Assembly (NCBI RefSeq): GCF_020882245.1
Contig: NC_083597.1
Coordinates: 11,194,581-11,258,580 of the forward strand
Direction: 5' to 3'
Source of the DNA: Rhopalosiphum padi
Taxonomy: Eukaryota > Arthropoda > Insecta > Hemiptera > Aphididae
Length of the DNA: 64,000 nucleotides
Position numbers and translations under genes: made by a program. Below are positions 39,411 through 51,830 of the stretch, one piece after another; position 1 is the first letter of the stretch, and every line of letters begins with the position of its first letter. The notes beneath the pieces are model-generated. The model saw only the letters and a program-made list of their open reading frames with translations, did no database searches and was not told where the DNA came from.

Positions 39411-39432
39411 GTCGTCGTCGTCGTCGTCGTCG
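39411..39432. repeat. GTC trinucleotide microsatellite
   Basis: Seven uninterrupted GTC units inside the CpG island. Confidence 0.9.
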
Positions 39433-39835
39433 GTCCGGCAGAGTGGTTTTTGAATACACGCGTGTGTTATATATATATATATTATGTATATATTGTATAT
39501 ACGCGGCTTACAGACGAAATAATTTAGCCGTGAAATGTTCGGTCGCATGAACGCGCGCGGCCGACCCGCTGTAATTTTCGGACGGACATCGCTCGGAGAT
39601 TACCGCTACCCGGGTTCGTGTTTTATTTATTTTTTTTCCCGTGGCATCATTTTCCTCGACGCCCCGTCATATTATTATTATATTCACGGTATCATTATAA
39701 CGTCGTTATTGTTATCTCCTCCGCCGGCGCATGTAAGACGCATTCGAATTACTGACGCCGCGGCCGTATATACTGATACTGTATATATGCACCCTAATCG
39801 CACCCTTCTCGTGTGCTGTTGACACACACCCTGCG

Positions 39836-40063
39836 ATGGCGGACAATGACGACGTGGGTTACGATGACAGCGAAACGGCTATACTGAAAAAAAAAATTGG
39901 ATCGAACAACGCCAGATATATATATAGGCAGACCTTTAAAACCACATGCCGCAACCCGCCGTCCGGTGGATCGCCTTCTCGGCCTTTATCCGGAGTTTTT
40001 ATAGAGGATGATCGCACGATTATTTACTTACAGCAAATTCAAAAATGTGACACTTATCCGTAA
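39836..40063 (+). CDS. candidate small ORF (75 codons) in the CpG island
   Basis: It starts ATGGCGGACAATGACGACG and encodes an acidic N terminus (MADNDDVGYDDSETAILKKK) followed by a basic, proline-containing stretch and a stop. The start has a G at +4, and the first 20 residues look like those of real cytosolic proteins. No domain is recognised and it could be a first coding exon with an internal donor. It could equally be a chance ORF favoured by high GC. Confidence 0.2.
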   Translation: MADNDDVGYDDSETAILKKKIGSNNARYIYRQTFKTTCRNPPSGGSPSRPLSGVFIEDDRTIIYLQQIQKCDTYP

Positions 40064-41162
40064 ACAAGAATTGGCCATATTTTTTTTTTTTAATATGAGA
40101 ACACAATCCAGGACCCGACTCACAGAATCTGCCCGTGGAGTATTCACCATGCAGCAGTCCCAGTCAGTAGCACATAGCAGAAGATTGTTCTCAATCGTTA
40201 GTGTTGTGCGACTTTGTGAGTGGCTGTTGGACACTAATCATAAAAATTTCACCATTTAATAACAGTAAAATAAAACCACAGAAATGCATTTCACTGCATT
40301 TTTTTTTCTTTTACATTTAAATTATGATTATTATTAATTATACCCATAGGTATGGTCAATATGGAAAAAAAATTAATTAAAATACATATTTTCATGAAAA
40401 ATGAACCTACCATGATGCGAGAAAAGGTCTGGATCTGGAGTCTATCCGTTTCGGTGTGACCCATAAAATCGTATTATTAAACCACATCACATTATATTAT
40501 AAATTATAATATTCTTTGATGTTTAACGATGATTTCATCACATTATATTAATACAGCTGTATCGATCTCAACGTTTTGATTAGGTATATTATGTAGGTGT
40601 ATAGGTATTATGTAATGCTTATATAACATATTTTTTTCACCCTCAATGTGTACTAAATATAATACGTTAAGTTTATATGTGTGTGTGTGTGTTTGTAGGG
40701 GTGGGAGGGTGTGATGTGAAGGGTGAAATGTTCACCCGCATAAATGCGCGTAGGCGATACGGTTGTAAGTTTCGTTCAGATTACGGCAGCCAACGTGGGA
40801 CACGTTTCGTTTGGTTTTCGCAATAATTTTCCTCGCCGTCCACTCATCACTATCAGATAATTATTACGTCGTTATCGTTATCGCTGCCGCCGCCACCGCG
40901 AACGAGACGCGCTGTTTAAAGTATTACTGTTGGCTGCAGCCCGCGACCGCCATCGTTGTACTCATTTCTTGGTCGGTGGTGGTGCGGACAGCATGACACG
41001 GGTTACCACAACGACTTACTATAATATCATATAGGTATAAGGTATGTATATATATATATATGTTCGACGGCCGCTGGGGGCACACAAAACGATTAATTGT
41101 GTACGGGTGAGCAGATTGTACGTGGCGTCTTGGCGAAACTCCTCACTTCTCCGTTGGTCTAA

Positions 41163-41267
<105 letters not shown>

Positions 41268-41460
41268 ATGGTACATTAGTTTTAGCGTCAAATTTATATG
41301 GGATTTGACCTTAAAACCCCTGTCATCGTGGTGCAGTGACTCGTACGCGGCGTGCAAATTTGCGTCGTGTCGAGATCGTTTACGACTCCATTGTACAATG
41401 GAAACGCCTGGACATGAGGTTTGCTGTTGGGGGGCGGTATAATGTGGCACTGGTGCGCGA

Positions 41461-43619
41461 ATGAGACAACAATATGGGACGAACGAGTTGAAAATTAAAA
41501 AAAAAAAAAATTGTTTATAAATTTGTTAACGCGTGTGCTTAACAAGTAATTTACGTTTAATTAATGGTCAATCGAAACTCGAAAGTGTAAACAACATTTT
41601 CTCGCGCACGTTCGTGAACGCCGAACGTGACTTCTGAACAAAAATTATTGTTAGTTTATATATTTTTACGTAATCTCGAATACCATATACCAGTCCACAA
41701 GTATACGCACTTATATAATCTATCTAATTTGTTCTAATTCTGACTCAAGTTCTGAAACGATCCAGTGCTGAACTGAATTATTTTACTATATATACGTGGC
41801 TGTAAATGTTACTGTTGATTGTATTGTTTAAATTTAGGGAATAATATCTATGCAGAAACTACTATAAGAACGTTCAATTTTAGTCACACATGTGCGTATT
41901 GAACCATCGAATCGTATTACCTTCGTTAATATATATATATTATGACGTCTTAGAATAATAAATTGCGTAAACTCGTAAACAAATAGTTTTTATATGGAAA
42001 TATGGTATAATACAATAATTATTAAATATTATATCTATATATGAGTTATATACAGTTTAAATTTAAATTCATCAAATTCAAAGGCTTAGTTAAGTCTATG
42101 TATAATATATCGTGTTATTAAAGCTGTCACCCATTCAGTGCCTGCCGCAATTGCAACTATATCGCGTTTAACTATAGTTCGTGTGAATCTGGTTTAACTC
42201 GATGTATTGTCTATATAATACTTATAATACTATAATATTTTAATAAACTATTATATCGTAATATAATGTAGGTCACAATATACTTTTAATTGTTAAAAAA
42301 AGTATTCGTGTAGTAAAAGTGTATTAAATACAATTTTATGGAACAATTAGAACGTAGATGTATATATTAATAATAATAATACTAAATCAACTATACATTG
42401 GTACTGTAACGTGGTCGAGGTTGTATTATAGAACACTAAAGCGGTGTTAATAAATTAGATTTTTTGTTTTTTAAAACGTATAATTGGTTCAAAAAAATAA
42501 ATAATAAGGTCGCCACGAGTTCAAAGAGGTTAAAAGCCAGTGTAATGAAGAGTATGGAGTATGGACGTTGTAAACTGTCATACCTATATAGTCATATATA
42601 CTTGTTGCCAATATACGTGACATTTCTATTAAAATGAAACAACTACTACATTTTTTTTAATGGATATGATAAACAATTTTTTTTTATTTTTCTAAAAAAA
42701 ATATTATTTCATAAAATACCTTTATTTGAAAAAAAAGTGATGGAGAATCTGACATCTCCGCATCACCACCGTCCCCTTGCAGTATACGGTCTGTTCACAC
42801 AGCTATCGAACAATTGAAAACTCTTGAAATTCACAAAGAATCTATAAAATACTAATACAGTCGAAAAACGAATTCACGTGCACCGTTGTCATATTATTTA
42901 ATTGGCTATTCAACGATTTAACACGTTGATTTTTTTTTAAACTGAACGTATAAAAAAATATAGTAATAATAATTTAAGTTGTTAAATTAAGTTATACTAA
43001 ATATATATATATAAAAAGTGTGATAAAAATGTTCAAAGCAATAGTCATAAATTATGATAATCATTATAATATTCTTACACAAAATAAAGCTATCTGCAAT
43101 GTATAAAATGAGTTATTATAAGTTACCAGCTATTACGTCAATTCTTGAATAGTGTTAATCAACATATTCTAAATATATTAATAAATAAACTGAATTTCGT
43201 ATCACATATTACTACTCGTATATATTTTATTTTTAATATTTAATATATTGTCTTTTTTTTTTATCTTTTTGGTAATTTTTTTTTTATTACCCTGTTTTAC
43301 CATAGCTGATTAACGATATAAACGCATTTTCTCTTTCTTCGCGACTTAAAAATTGTAGACTAAAAAACGACTTTAACCACTTTCTTAAGTCATTAAACTT
43401 AAGAAGTAAAAACTTTCAAAGTTGAATTTTGTTATTTATCTGGACCAGTACCAAATATCGTGCTCAATCTTTCGATAAAAATAAATTTAGCGTTCTCACT
43501 CGTATTTTACCACCACACACTACAATATGAACAACTATGGTAAATTGTAAATAACGGTCGTAGATGTTTATACATCAGTAATAAGGGACGTTTGAATAAT
43601 TTATGTAAGTAACTGATTT
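41461..43619. other. intergenic or intronic, no recognisable gene
   Basis: AT-rich sequence. A GC-richer patch at 42115-42205 (cattcagtgcctgccgcaat, tatcgcgtttaactatagtt) could be a conserved element. No coding signal. Confidence 0.4.
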
Positions 43620-43960
43620 GCGTTTTACTTGGCTCACTAACCGTGATAATCCTTGCGGACCGGATGACACAGAACGGAACTAGGAAGTGATCAGGCTTGC
43701 AACTATACGTCATAAAGATTTGTATATACTTAGCAGGTGTATCATATAGCACCCACGAACGGTGACGCGAAAACGGTTTTCGATCAAAATTCAAATGGCG
43801 GTGTTGTCTGAGAACCAGAAGAAAAAGTTTTTCTTAAACTGACTTTTGGACGATTTGGAAACATAGTAAAATATAAAAAAATAAGACCGGGAAGGAGAGG
43901 TGAAGCTGCCGCGAAGGCATCCTAACCTGGTCACGGTTTAGAAATTTCAAATTTTTTTCA
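43620..43960. promoter_or_regulatory. CpG-enriched patch with short ATG frame
   Basis: A local CpG cluster (cttgcggaccggatgac, gaacggtgacgcgaaaac) precedes an ATG at 43795, which opens MAVLSENQKKKFFLN before a stop. The short peptide looks like a protein N terminus but is only 15 codons, with no clear donor before the stop. A GC-rich tail (ggaaggagaggtgaagctgc) follows. A leader or a degraded exon is possible. Confidence 0.3.
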
Positions 43961-45399
43961 ACGTACAAATTGACGATTATTAAGTTTATTTTTCAAAAAT
44001 TAAAAATCTTTTGAGTGTGAAATACGTTTTTTGCGTTGTCTCTTGTGATGTCCAATGAGTTGATAATTCGATATACGTATATTACAGTGTGAATATAACA
44101 AAAATAAAAATAAAATAGATGTAAATTGATATTTGGTAGGCTCTTTTTTTCCTTTTTATGAGTGGACTAAATTATACTCTATTGATACTTATTATACTTA
44201 TACAATGTCCGAGGAAGGGTCGCTCTAATTTTTTAATCGGGTCCTTCAAAATCGTGTTTATTTCACTAACGTTTATTAATTTTGTGTTCGTTTAATTATT
44301 ATTTTATTTATATCAACTATGATGGTCACAAGCACATGATAATATTATAAGTTTGTTATTCTAAGTTATTTGTATTGAAGTAGGTAACACTTTACTTGTG
44401 ATGTTATAAAAATACAAATTTAGTATTATTGGGATTATGATACAAAATTATATTTAAATTTCAAAAGATTCAAGTTAATTAACGTTTTTTCATTAGAATA
44501 TAAGGCATTTTATGTAGCTATAATGAGTAGTGAGTACCAGTATTTTTATTACACTGCAAACAAATTCGCATCTCAGGATCATTTGCTAAAGTTAGAATTA
44601 TTTCATACGATTTGCGACCCAATAACATTTAATAGCTATACTAATAACTAATAAGTAATTGTGTATGAAGACAAATTTAAGTGCCTATACTAATCGCGTC
44701 CAATGTAAATAAATTATATTTCTTTCCATAATATTATAGACTTATGACTGCCAATAGAAATATTGAACATTATAATATTGTTAACGGTTGGTTAGACTGG
44801 CAACAGTTTAAATGTTACTGTTTTCAATTTTGGAATAATCCAAACGTGTTACAAAGTTATTTTTGTATTTTGACATTTGTCTTTTTAAATATTCTTTTTT
44901 TTAGAAATATTTCATGTTTCATTGTTATTATATTTTTTTCATTTAAGTACGTACTACTACTACATGTTATATGATTTAGTGCGTCAGTCTTCAATCAGTT
45001 TATAGACATTTGGATGAACAGTATAAAATATCCTGTTAAAATTCGATTGAAAACCTTCAACAATTTGAAAGTTGTCTTTGTAATTGAATTATAATGTATA
45101 GCCATTACCCTTAAACTTCAGTAGTTGCTCATTACAAGTACGAAACTCACAATCAAGTGTTGGACTCGTACCTATTTAGATACGTATAATCTATGAATTT
45201 TTATAATTTTTCGTTTTCTGGTAAACTAATATAAACGATAATATTCTTTACATGGCAAACAGTCTTCTACTATACTTCCGGTTTTAAGGAGAGAAAACCA
45301 AAATTAATTAATTACTTCTGAATTCAGTCTCGGGAGCGCAATTTTTATGCAGATCTGTTTTAAACGACGGATGATATCCGTTAATTATCATTATACGCG
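43961..45399. other. intergenic or intronic, no recognisable gene
   Basis: AT-rich with chance ORFs (for example 44744-44974, hydrophobic and lacking motifs). Confidence 0.4.
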
Positions 45400-46060
45400 T
45401 TGTATTCGTTTTTCATTATTTGCCATCAGTATAACGTTAACGGACGATGCACTATGGACGGTATACATACCTATACAACGTAGATTGACTCCTGCGGTAG
45501 GCGCATAATAATACGCGCGTTGGCCCCGTTTTACTTAAAATAATAAATGTTCGTCGATTTTTCGGATAAGCTCGGGGGGATAAGCACGTGACTATTGTAA
45601 GCGCGTTATCTACGCGGTGCGCCTTTTCTCTGTGGCCGCCCACCACATTCAGTACGACGGGGGGGAAAAAAAACTCTCGACGATATCCGAGTTCCCGTTC
45701 AAAGTGTCCGAATAATATGTTTTATGTATATATTATAATATATTTTGCTTCCTACCTGTTTTACTGGAACCGGCCACTTCACCCCTCGTCTTTCACGCCG
45801 GTCGCGGTCGGAAAAGTTCGACTTTTTTTTGTTATTTTTCTAGTTCTTTTAAATTTGCCGTTGGATTGTAAAAGTTCGCATGGGCTTATCTGCCCCGTAG
45901 TATTGCAATAAATCCCTAACAAACAAAGCGTTTTCTGAAAAGTGTATATATACATTTACTTAGTCGCCAATAAAACTACCAATGACCCGACCTGTCCCGA
46001 CCTAGCCGTTGCGGAGTGTGCTTACTGTTTTCGATGCAGCACTCGACCCTCTTTTTAACA
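45400..46060. promoter_or_regulatory. CpG-enriched patch
   Basis: CpG-containing words are frequent (aatacgcgcgttggcc, gcgcgttatctacgcggtgc, cacgccggtcgcggtcgg). Overlapping open frames on both strands (45452-45646 minus, 45588-45911 plus) have no family motif. Together with the islands at 33.6, 38.75 and 43.6 kb it forms a string of CpG-rich patches. Confidence 0.35.
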
Positions 46061-46789
46061 TTTTTTTAACTTTTTAATTACACAAAATTCCGCTCGAATT
46101 ATTTTTAATCTCTTTGTATGTACCTACCTATACTGTATTTTGGAAATTGCATTATTATAAGTAGGAGCAATATCATAAATAACTATTGGTACATGTTTGA
46201 AACGATTAAAATATTGGCTTTGTAGTTTGTAGTGAATACGAGTTGGACAATCAGTTTAAGTTTTAACATAGGTAAATAGGATAATAATTACTATATTTGT
46301 ATACAATATATGTATATATCGTGGTTGTAAGATATTTTATTAGCTAATTGTTGTTTTATTTGATTTTTATAAGAACAAAATATTTGTTTCATACATATCA
46401 AACATCATGTGTAGTGATGGAGCTCTCAGAAATCTCCATGAATGATCCGGATAAAAAATATTCCAATTTTATGGGAATTGTAGATAAAACTTAAAATTGA
46501 GAATTTTGAAGAACACCAATCAGATAATAATAAAATATTTTTTCTTATTATAAATGGTCCAATATTTTGGTTTATGCATTTTTACATGTAGTGTAATAGT
46601 ATAGTCTTATTATTATGTACTTTTTTTGTTTTTATAAAATACATGCTAAAATTGTTATAGTTAAAGATAGAGTTATTGATATTATTTGGCTACTGTTAAT
46701 ATTAAAAAAAAAAAAAAAATTGAGTTGCTTTGTTTTTAAATAAGTTTAGTCATTTAAATATTGATAAAACCTTTTTAAGTAGCTTATAA
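46061..46789. other. intergenic, nothing recognised
   Basis: AT-rich; a poly-A run near 46706-46720. Confidence 0.4.
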
Positions 46790-46860
46790 ATGCTGAGCAG
46801 AGCGAGGAAACTTTTAACTTTACAATGGTGTGTGTTTGATTTCATTTTTCATGTGTACCA
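46790..46860 (-). repeat. dispersed repeat, family B fragment (inverted)
   Basis: 'gctgagcagagcgaggaaac' followed by 'tttacaatggtgtgtgtttg' mirrors the 3' end of family B read in reverse, as in the copy at 61.7 kb. Confidence 0.45.
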
Positions 46861-47224
46861 ATTATCAAGTATACAAATTAAATTAATTTAGTAACCAATT
46901 AAAAAGAAGAAGAAGATTTTACTTTGAAAATGTACGAGTTATTTGATATTGCTTATACAAATTCATTAAAAATGATTGATAATTGTATTTATTATTTATT
47001 TATAGTTATTGAATAAAAGTTATAAAAAACATATATTATAGGAATCAGATGGATGAGGAATTTTTGCCTTTTCAAAGAGAAATGGCCGTAAGGGTCACGT
47101 CACGATTGGCATAAATATTAAATTGTGCCAAGTTATAAAATTAATTTATGATGCAAAAAAAATTGTTTATTCAACAAATACACAAAAAATATTTTATAGA
47201 TGACTACAAAGGATTATTAGAATT

Positions 47225-47490
47225 ATAATAAATTCCTCATGGATAATGTCCACCTGGTGCAATCACATTTAAAGCTTCAGGTGCTACCCATCACGCTAAG
47301 TGGATGGAAAAAGCGATATACTTATTAAAAATATACTTATTTCAAGGTCAGTTTTAATTAAATACAAGTGAGCAAAAAATAAGTAAGAGATATATTATAT
47401 ACGTTTTTGGTTCATTTGCATGTTTAAGTATTCGTTGGGGCACGAAATCTAGCAACGCCATAATATTAGATTTAAATTTAATAAAATAGG
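47225..47490 (+). pseudogene. DNA-transposon-type protein relic
   Basis: One frame reads PPGAITFKASGATHHAKWME then KAIYLLKIYLF. This resembles a segment (G-x-x-HHARWM-x-KAIY-x-LKI) that I recall from a large family of uncharacterised, transposon-associated arthropod proteins. After a frame change, further pieces (FLVHLHV, GARNLATP) fit the continuation of that family. A stop precedes the first segment, and frameshifts separate the rest. Identification is from memory of the motif and is tentative. Confidence 0.4.
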
Positions 47491-47574
47491 TATGTAATTA
47501 ATATTTATTTAGTTAGTATAATAAATTACAATGTTTTTAAAACAGTTCTATACAAATTGTATGGTATTTGTCTG

Positions 47575-49722
47575 ATGTCTGATGAAACATTTAAAAATAA
47601 GAAAAAAAATACCAAAGCTGCTCTAATTTCACTAGGAACAATAGATATTACAAAACTAAGTAAGTATCTCGTTATCAAAAAATCCACATAACAATAATCT
47701 TTTGTTACTGAATAATTAATATTTTATAAGTTAGAGATTTATAACACATCGTTAATTAGTTTTTATTTTTAAATATTGTACTTATTATGCTGTATACAAA
47801 ATGATTCACCAAGCACATATTTACCTTATTTTTTCACCTAAATAAATAATAATGAATTTATTTAAATGCTCATTTATTTTTAAATATTAAATCTTTATTA
47901 TGTATAATAATATATAATATATAATTTTTAATTAATTATTTAAACAAGTATTATTCTAAATAAAATTTTTTTTTTAATAAGTTATTTTGGAATTTTTAAC
48001 TAATATATAATTTCAAGAAAATTTTTTAAAAATGCTTACCGTATAGTTGTTGAAACAATAATAAAGTCGAACTTTAAGTTAATGATTAAGATAATGTTGA
48101 TTTATTTTATAAATATAATAAGGTAATGGTAGAATATCATAAAGGAATAAAGAGTCAATTTCTATCCCACAACACCTCAAAATTTTGATTCCTAAAATCT
48201 TAATATAAAATATAATAAATACCTAAATTGCAATTTCTGAATTAAAATATTAAATAAAGGTTGCAATATTTTAAAATAGGTAATGAGTCTATTAGAAAAA
48301 ATATAAATTTGTTTAAAAATGTTATTACCTAATATTATGTTTTTAATTACTTGAACTCATCTAAACTTAATTCAAATAAAATGTATATAGTGTATACCAT
48401 AGGTGAAATACAAATGTAATTAATTGTAATTTTTTTTAAATTTATACAGGATCTGATGATGGTGATTATTCAGATATAGACAAGACATATGCACCAGTAA
48501 AATTGAATGATTCAGACAATGAAGATAATTTATTTAATGTTGAGGTTTGTTCAGATATTGAATCTGGTTTCAAAACACCAGTGAATCTACCAAATAAACC
48601 ATCGCCTACATTTGAAATAGCATCAAATAAAAAACTAAAATTATACAACACCTATATTTCAACAAAAAATACCTCAACATCTTCTTACGTGCTAGCAGTA
48701 GATGATGAAGTGTCTATTAACAAAAACCATTTGATCTCTTCTCAGCCTGAACTTGATAGTGATGAAGGTATAGTAAAATCATTTATCTAAACAATTTTTA
48801 TAATCATAATTATTTTATTAATATTGTAACTTGTATAACCTAACTACTTTATTATTATTTCAGCTTTTAAAAAAAACATAAGAAGAATTTTGATTACCCT
48901 GAAGTATGATGTACAAAATATACATATACGCAGGGATGTTCTAGAAACTCTGATTGAGAAAACTGATGGTAAACTTTCAGGACAACCAGATATCATTTAT
49001 TCAGACAAAGAAGATATTAATATTATTAATAATGACGAAGATTTACAAAAGGCAGAAGATAAATTAACAAATGATGCCTTATACCGATCTAATGTGGTAT
49101 GTCATTCAAATAAATAAATATAAATATACAATCTTTATACGTGTACATATATTTTATTATTTTATAGATCAGAACTTTGTCTCGGTTTTCATGCAATACT
49201 TTGGCAGAGACTATGAGAAAAATAATGCAAATACTATTCAGCGATTCATTTTTAATGAAGTATTCTTTTATTGGTTTTAAAGGTAAAATCCAATTTTCTT
49301 CATTACAATGTTGCTCTGTTATATTTGGTAAGTTAAAATAAATATTAAAATTAATAAAAATGTACCTAAAAACTTAAAAAATTGTTATGTTAATTGGTAT
49401 GTTTACAAACATTCCTACTATATAATATAATGTTACACATATTATTATAATTCCACTATAAATGTGTAGATATATATGTTTTTAAAATTATTAATTTGGC
49501 CCAAGCAAGTCAAAGAGAAAAAAATAAAAAAGCATAAAATGAATAATACTAATTAATAATATATATTTATGATATAAATAAATATTTTAATAATTATTAA
49601 TACATCATGATTTTTAATTAAACTTTAATTAATTTAAATTAACCTTATTATTATAATTGAGTCTTAATTTTTCCTATTTTATCTTCTGTTTATACTTTAT
49701 AGCATGCATATGTAACATATGA
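47575..49722 (+). CDS. DUF4806-like protein, five exons
   Basis: Exons: 47546-47659 (ATG at 47575), 48450-48767, 48864-49096, 49168-49327, 49703-49722. All borders are AG/GT with matching phases, giving 816 nt (271 residues plus stop), and AATAAA follows at 49741. The N-terminal half is acidic and probably disordered (SDDGDYSDIDKTYAPVKLND). The C-terminal part carries the DUF4806 pattern: IRTLSRF, then MRKIMQILFSD, then LMKYSFIGFKGKIQFSSL and CCSVIF. DUF4806 proteins are, as I recall, abundant in aphids and often near mobile DNA; their function is unknown. Without the last short exon, read-through from 49327 gives KLK and a stop at 49341, but gtaagt there is a strong donor. An upstream exon could precede 47546, because the frame is open to its acceptor. 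Whether it is expressed is unknown. Confidence 0.65.
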
Positions 49723-49740
49723 TATGTTTGGGATATTCCA

Positions 49741-49746
49741 AATAAA
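49741..49746 (+). terminator. polyadenylation signal after the DUF4806-like gene
   Basis: AATAAA begins 19 nt after the proposed stop codon at 49720-49722. This supports the short terminal exon. Confidence 0.5.
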
Positions 49747-49939
49747 ATTGTTTGCAGTTTATTTGATTGATTAAACTAGAATATCAAATAAATAAAATAC
49801 ATACAATACGTTTGTAATAATTTATTGGTTAGATACTTAGATGACTAAACAATATTTGTCTGTTATAATAGGTATTGAGTATCATTAATTATATATGTAA
49901 TATATAATATAATATTATTTTATACCATATATAGATAAA

Positions 49940-50255
49940 TGATTTTAGAAATATTTGATACCAAATATTTTGAAAATGCATAAATTAAACATTGTGAAAA
50001 TATATCACTACAATATTATGAAAATATATAGTTACAATATTGTGAAAATATATAGTGGTAATTTTGTGAAAATATTTTGCTACAATATAATGAAAATATA
50101 TAGCTATAATATTGTGAAAACGTTTAATCACCTGCCAAAAAATGTTTCTAAAATATTTTGACAATTTTTTAAAATATTGTAACAATCTAAATCAAATATT
50201 TAAATTTGTACTAACAATATTTTCACAATATTTTGAAAATATAATTTTGCTGTGT
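49940..50255. repeat. AT-rich repeat element with 24-bp minisatellite core
   Basis: From about 49990 to 50135 a 24-bp unit (tacaatattgtgaaaatata plus four bases) is repeated about six times with point changes. In frame it yields an 8-residue period on both strands. The right flank has palindromic 'caatattttcacaatatttt' and ends in 'tgctgtgtgggta', which looks like an element terminus. No matching inverted end was found on the left. Confidence 0.75.
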
Positions 50256-51675
50256 GGGTAGGTATATAAACAGATTTAATGGTTAGAACAAAACAATTTC
50301 GGAAATTTTTTATAACATATTTTTTAAGGACTACTGTAATGTACCAATTTTTTTTCTATAAGAAATATGGTCTGGTTTATTTAAAAACAATTTTAACAAA
50401 AATGTGTTGGAAATTTGTTAAGTAGAATTGTACGTTTTTTATTTGTTTAATAATAAATGCGTATATGGTATAATAATACTAAATGTATTAATGACACATA
50501 CATTTTGTGTACGATAAAAAAACCAACCAAATTTATCAGAACGTTTACATTTATATTTGAAATAATACCTATGATTTTCTGGAAATAAAATTTTAAAATT
50601 AACCAAATCGTGATAGTTTAATGAATGAGTAAAAAAATAAAAGTTGAAGTTAAACTCAAATAATTACGTTATTAAATCAAACTCAACTTCAAACATAATT
50701 TAAATGTAGTAACTTTTTAATGACCATAATATTATATTGAATTGCCCACATATATTATTTCACTAATACATATTAAACAACATATCTAGCCATCTCATAA
50801 GATCATACTATGATGTTATTGAGGAACATCTGTCAGACTTACTCTGATTTTTATATCTTTGATTTATTAAACTTTGTATCTGCTCTTTAGTCTTTTGTTA
50901 ACTTTTCTCAACTTATCATACTATATATGTATACATTTTTATTTTAAAGTAAATATAATCATATTATATAGTGACTATATGAATTTTTTTATGGATCTTG
51001 TCATATTATGATCTTATTAATACATTTTTATTTTAGATTTTGTTGCTTAGCTGTGTTACTATAGTTGTAACAAATATTAATATTTATTAGCCAATTTTTA
51101 AAATAACAATAATATTCAATTTTATTGAATCTACAATTTTAATAGTTTCAAGCATAAATTTAGTATAATATAGTTTATATATTATATATTGTTTCTGGAG
51201 AGGTTCCAAACTTAATGACCTATAAATATGTGTGTGTGTTAATACCTACAAAGATTAATAATTAAGAGATAATATTATAATGCATTTTCTTAGGATAATA
51301 ATATATGGCACAATAAAAATATTGTATAATTTTTAAATATAATAATGTAATACACTTATTTTGTTTAAAAAGATCTATCTAATAAATTATAAAGATTTTG
51401 TTGACTATTTTTTTTTTATTTTTTAAAATATTTAAATTAAAATAATCACACGGTTATCAAATAAAACTGTTTATTTTTATACTTAAACATGGATAGGTAC
51501 ATGGTTTACTCCAGTGAAATCTTCCGCAATTCAATTTAGCTATTCTATTATAAATTATAATTTCCAAAAAGACACTTGACTATAGAATATAAAACTAAAG
51601 ATGATAAGTTGTAGTCGGAGAGAAAATTTAAATTTCCGTTTGGAAATTAATATCTACCCTCTAAAATCTCAACAG
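50256..51675. other. intergenic, nothing recognised
   Basis: AT-rich sequence with no supported gene, repeat or RNA. Confidence 0.4.
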
Positions 51676-51679
51676 GATA

Positions 51680-51720
51680 TAATGGTGTACCTATATATAA
51701 TATATATAGGCACACCATTA
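51680..51720. repeat. 41-bp near-perfect palindrome
   Basis: 'taatggtgtacctatatata' is followed directly by its reverse complement with one mismatch and a one-base centre. It would form a strong hairpin. Confidence 0.9.
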
Positions 51721-51744
51721 CATATATACATAATGTATTGTATG

Positions 51745-51830
51745 TTGTATCTATTTCAAGAAATCAATATTTTTACGAAACGGATGTCCAGTGAAAGAAC
51801 CTTCTCCACGTCAGGTACTTTTTAGATCCA
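51745..51830 (+). pseudogene. hAT transposase C-terminal scrap
   Basis: The frame ending at 51825 finishes RMSSERTFSTSGTF, which resembles the SSERVFSTAG dimerisation motif near the C terminus of hAT transposases. The preceding residues are not recognisable as transposase, so only a short fragment is supported. Confidence 0.45.

Noticed and set aside
45588..45911. 107-codon plus-strand ORF
   Set aside because: Overlaps a CpG-rich patch, has an opposing ORF, and shows no family motif.
49955..50185. Repetitive ORFs on both strands (8-residue period)
   Set aside because: Produced by a 24-bp non-coding minisatellite whose period is a multiple of three.
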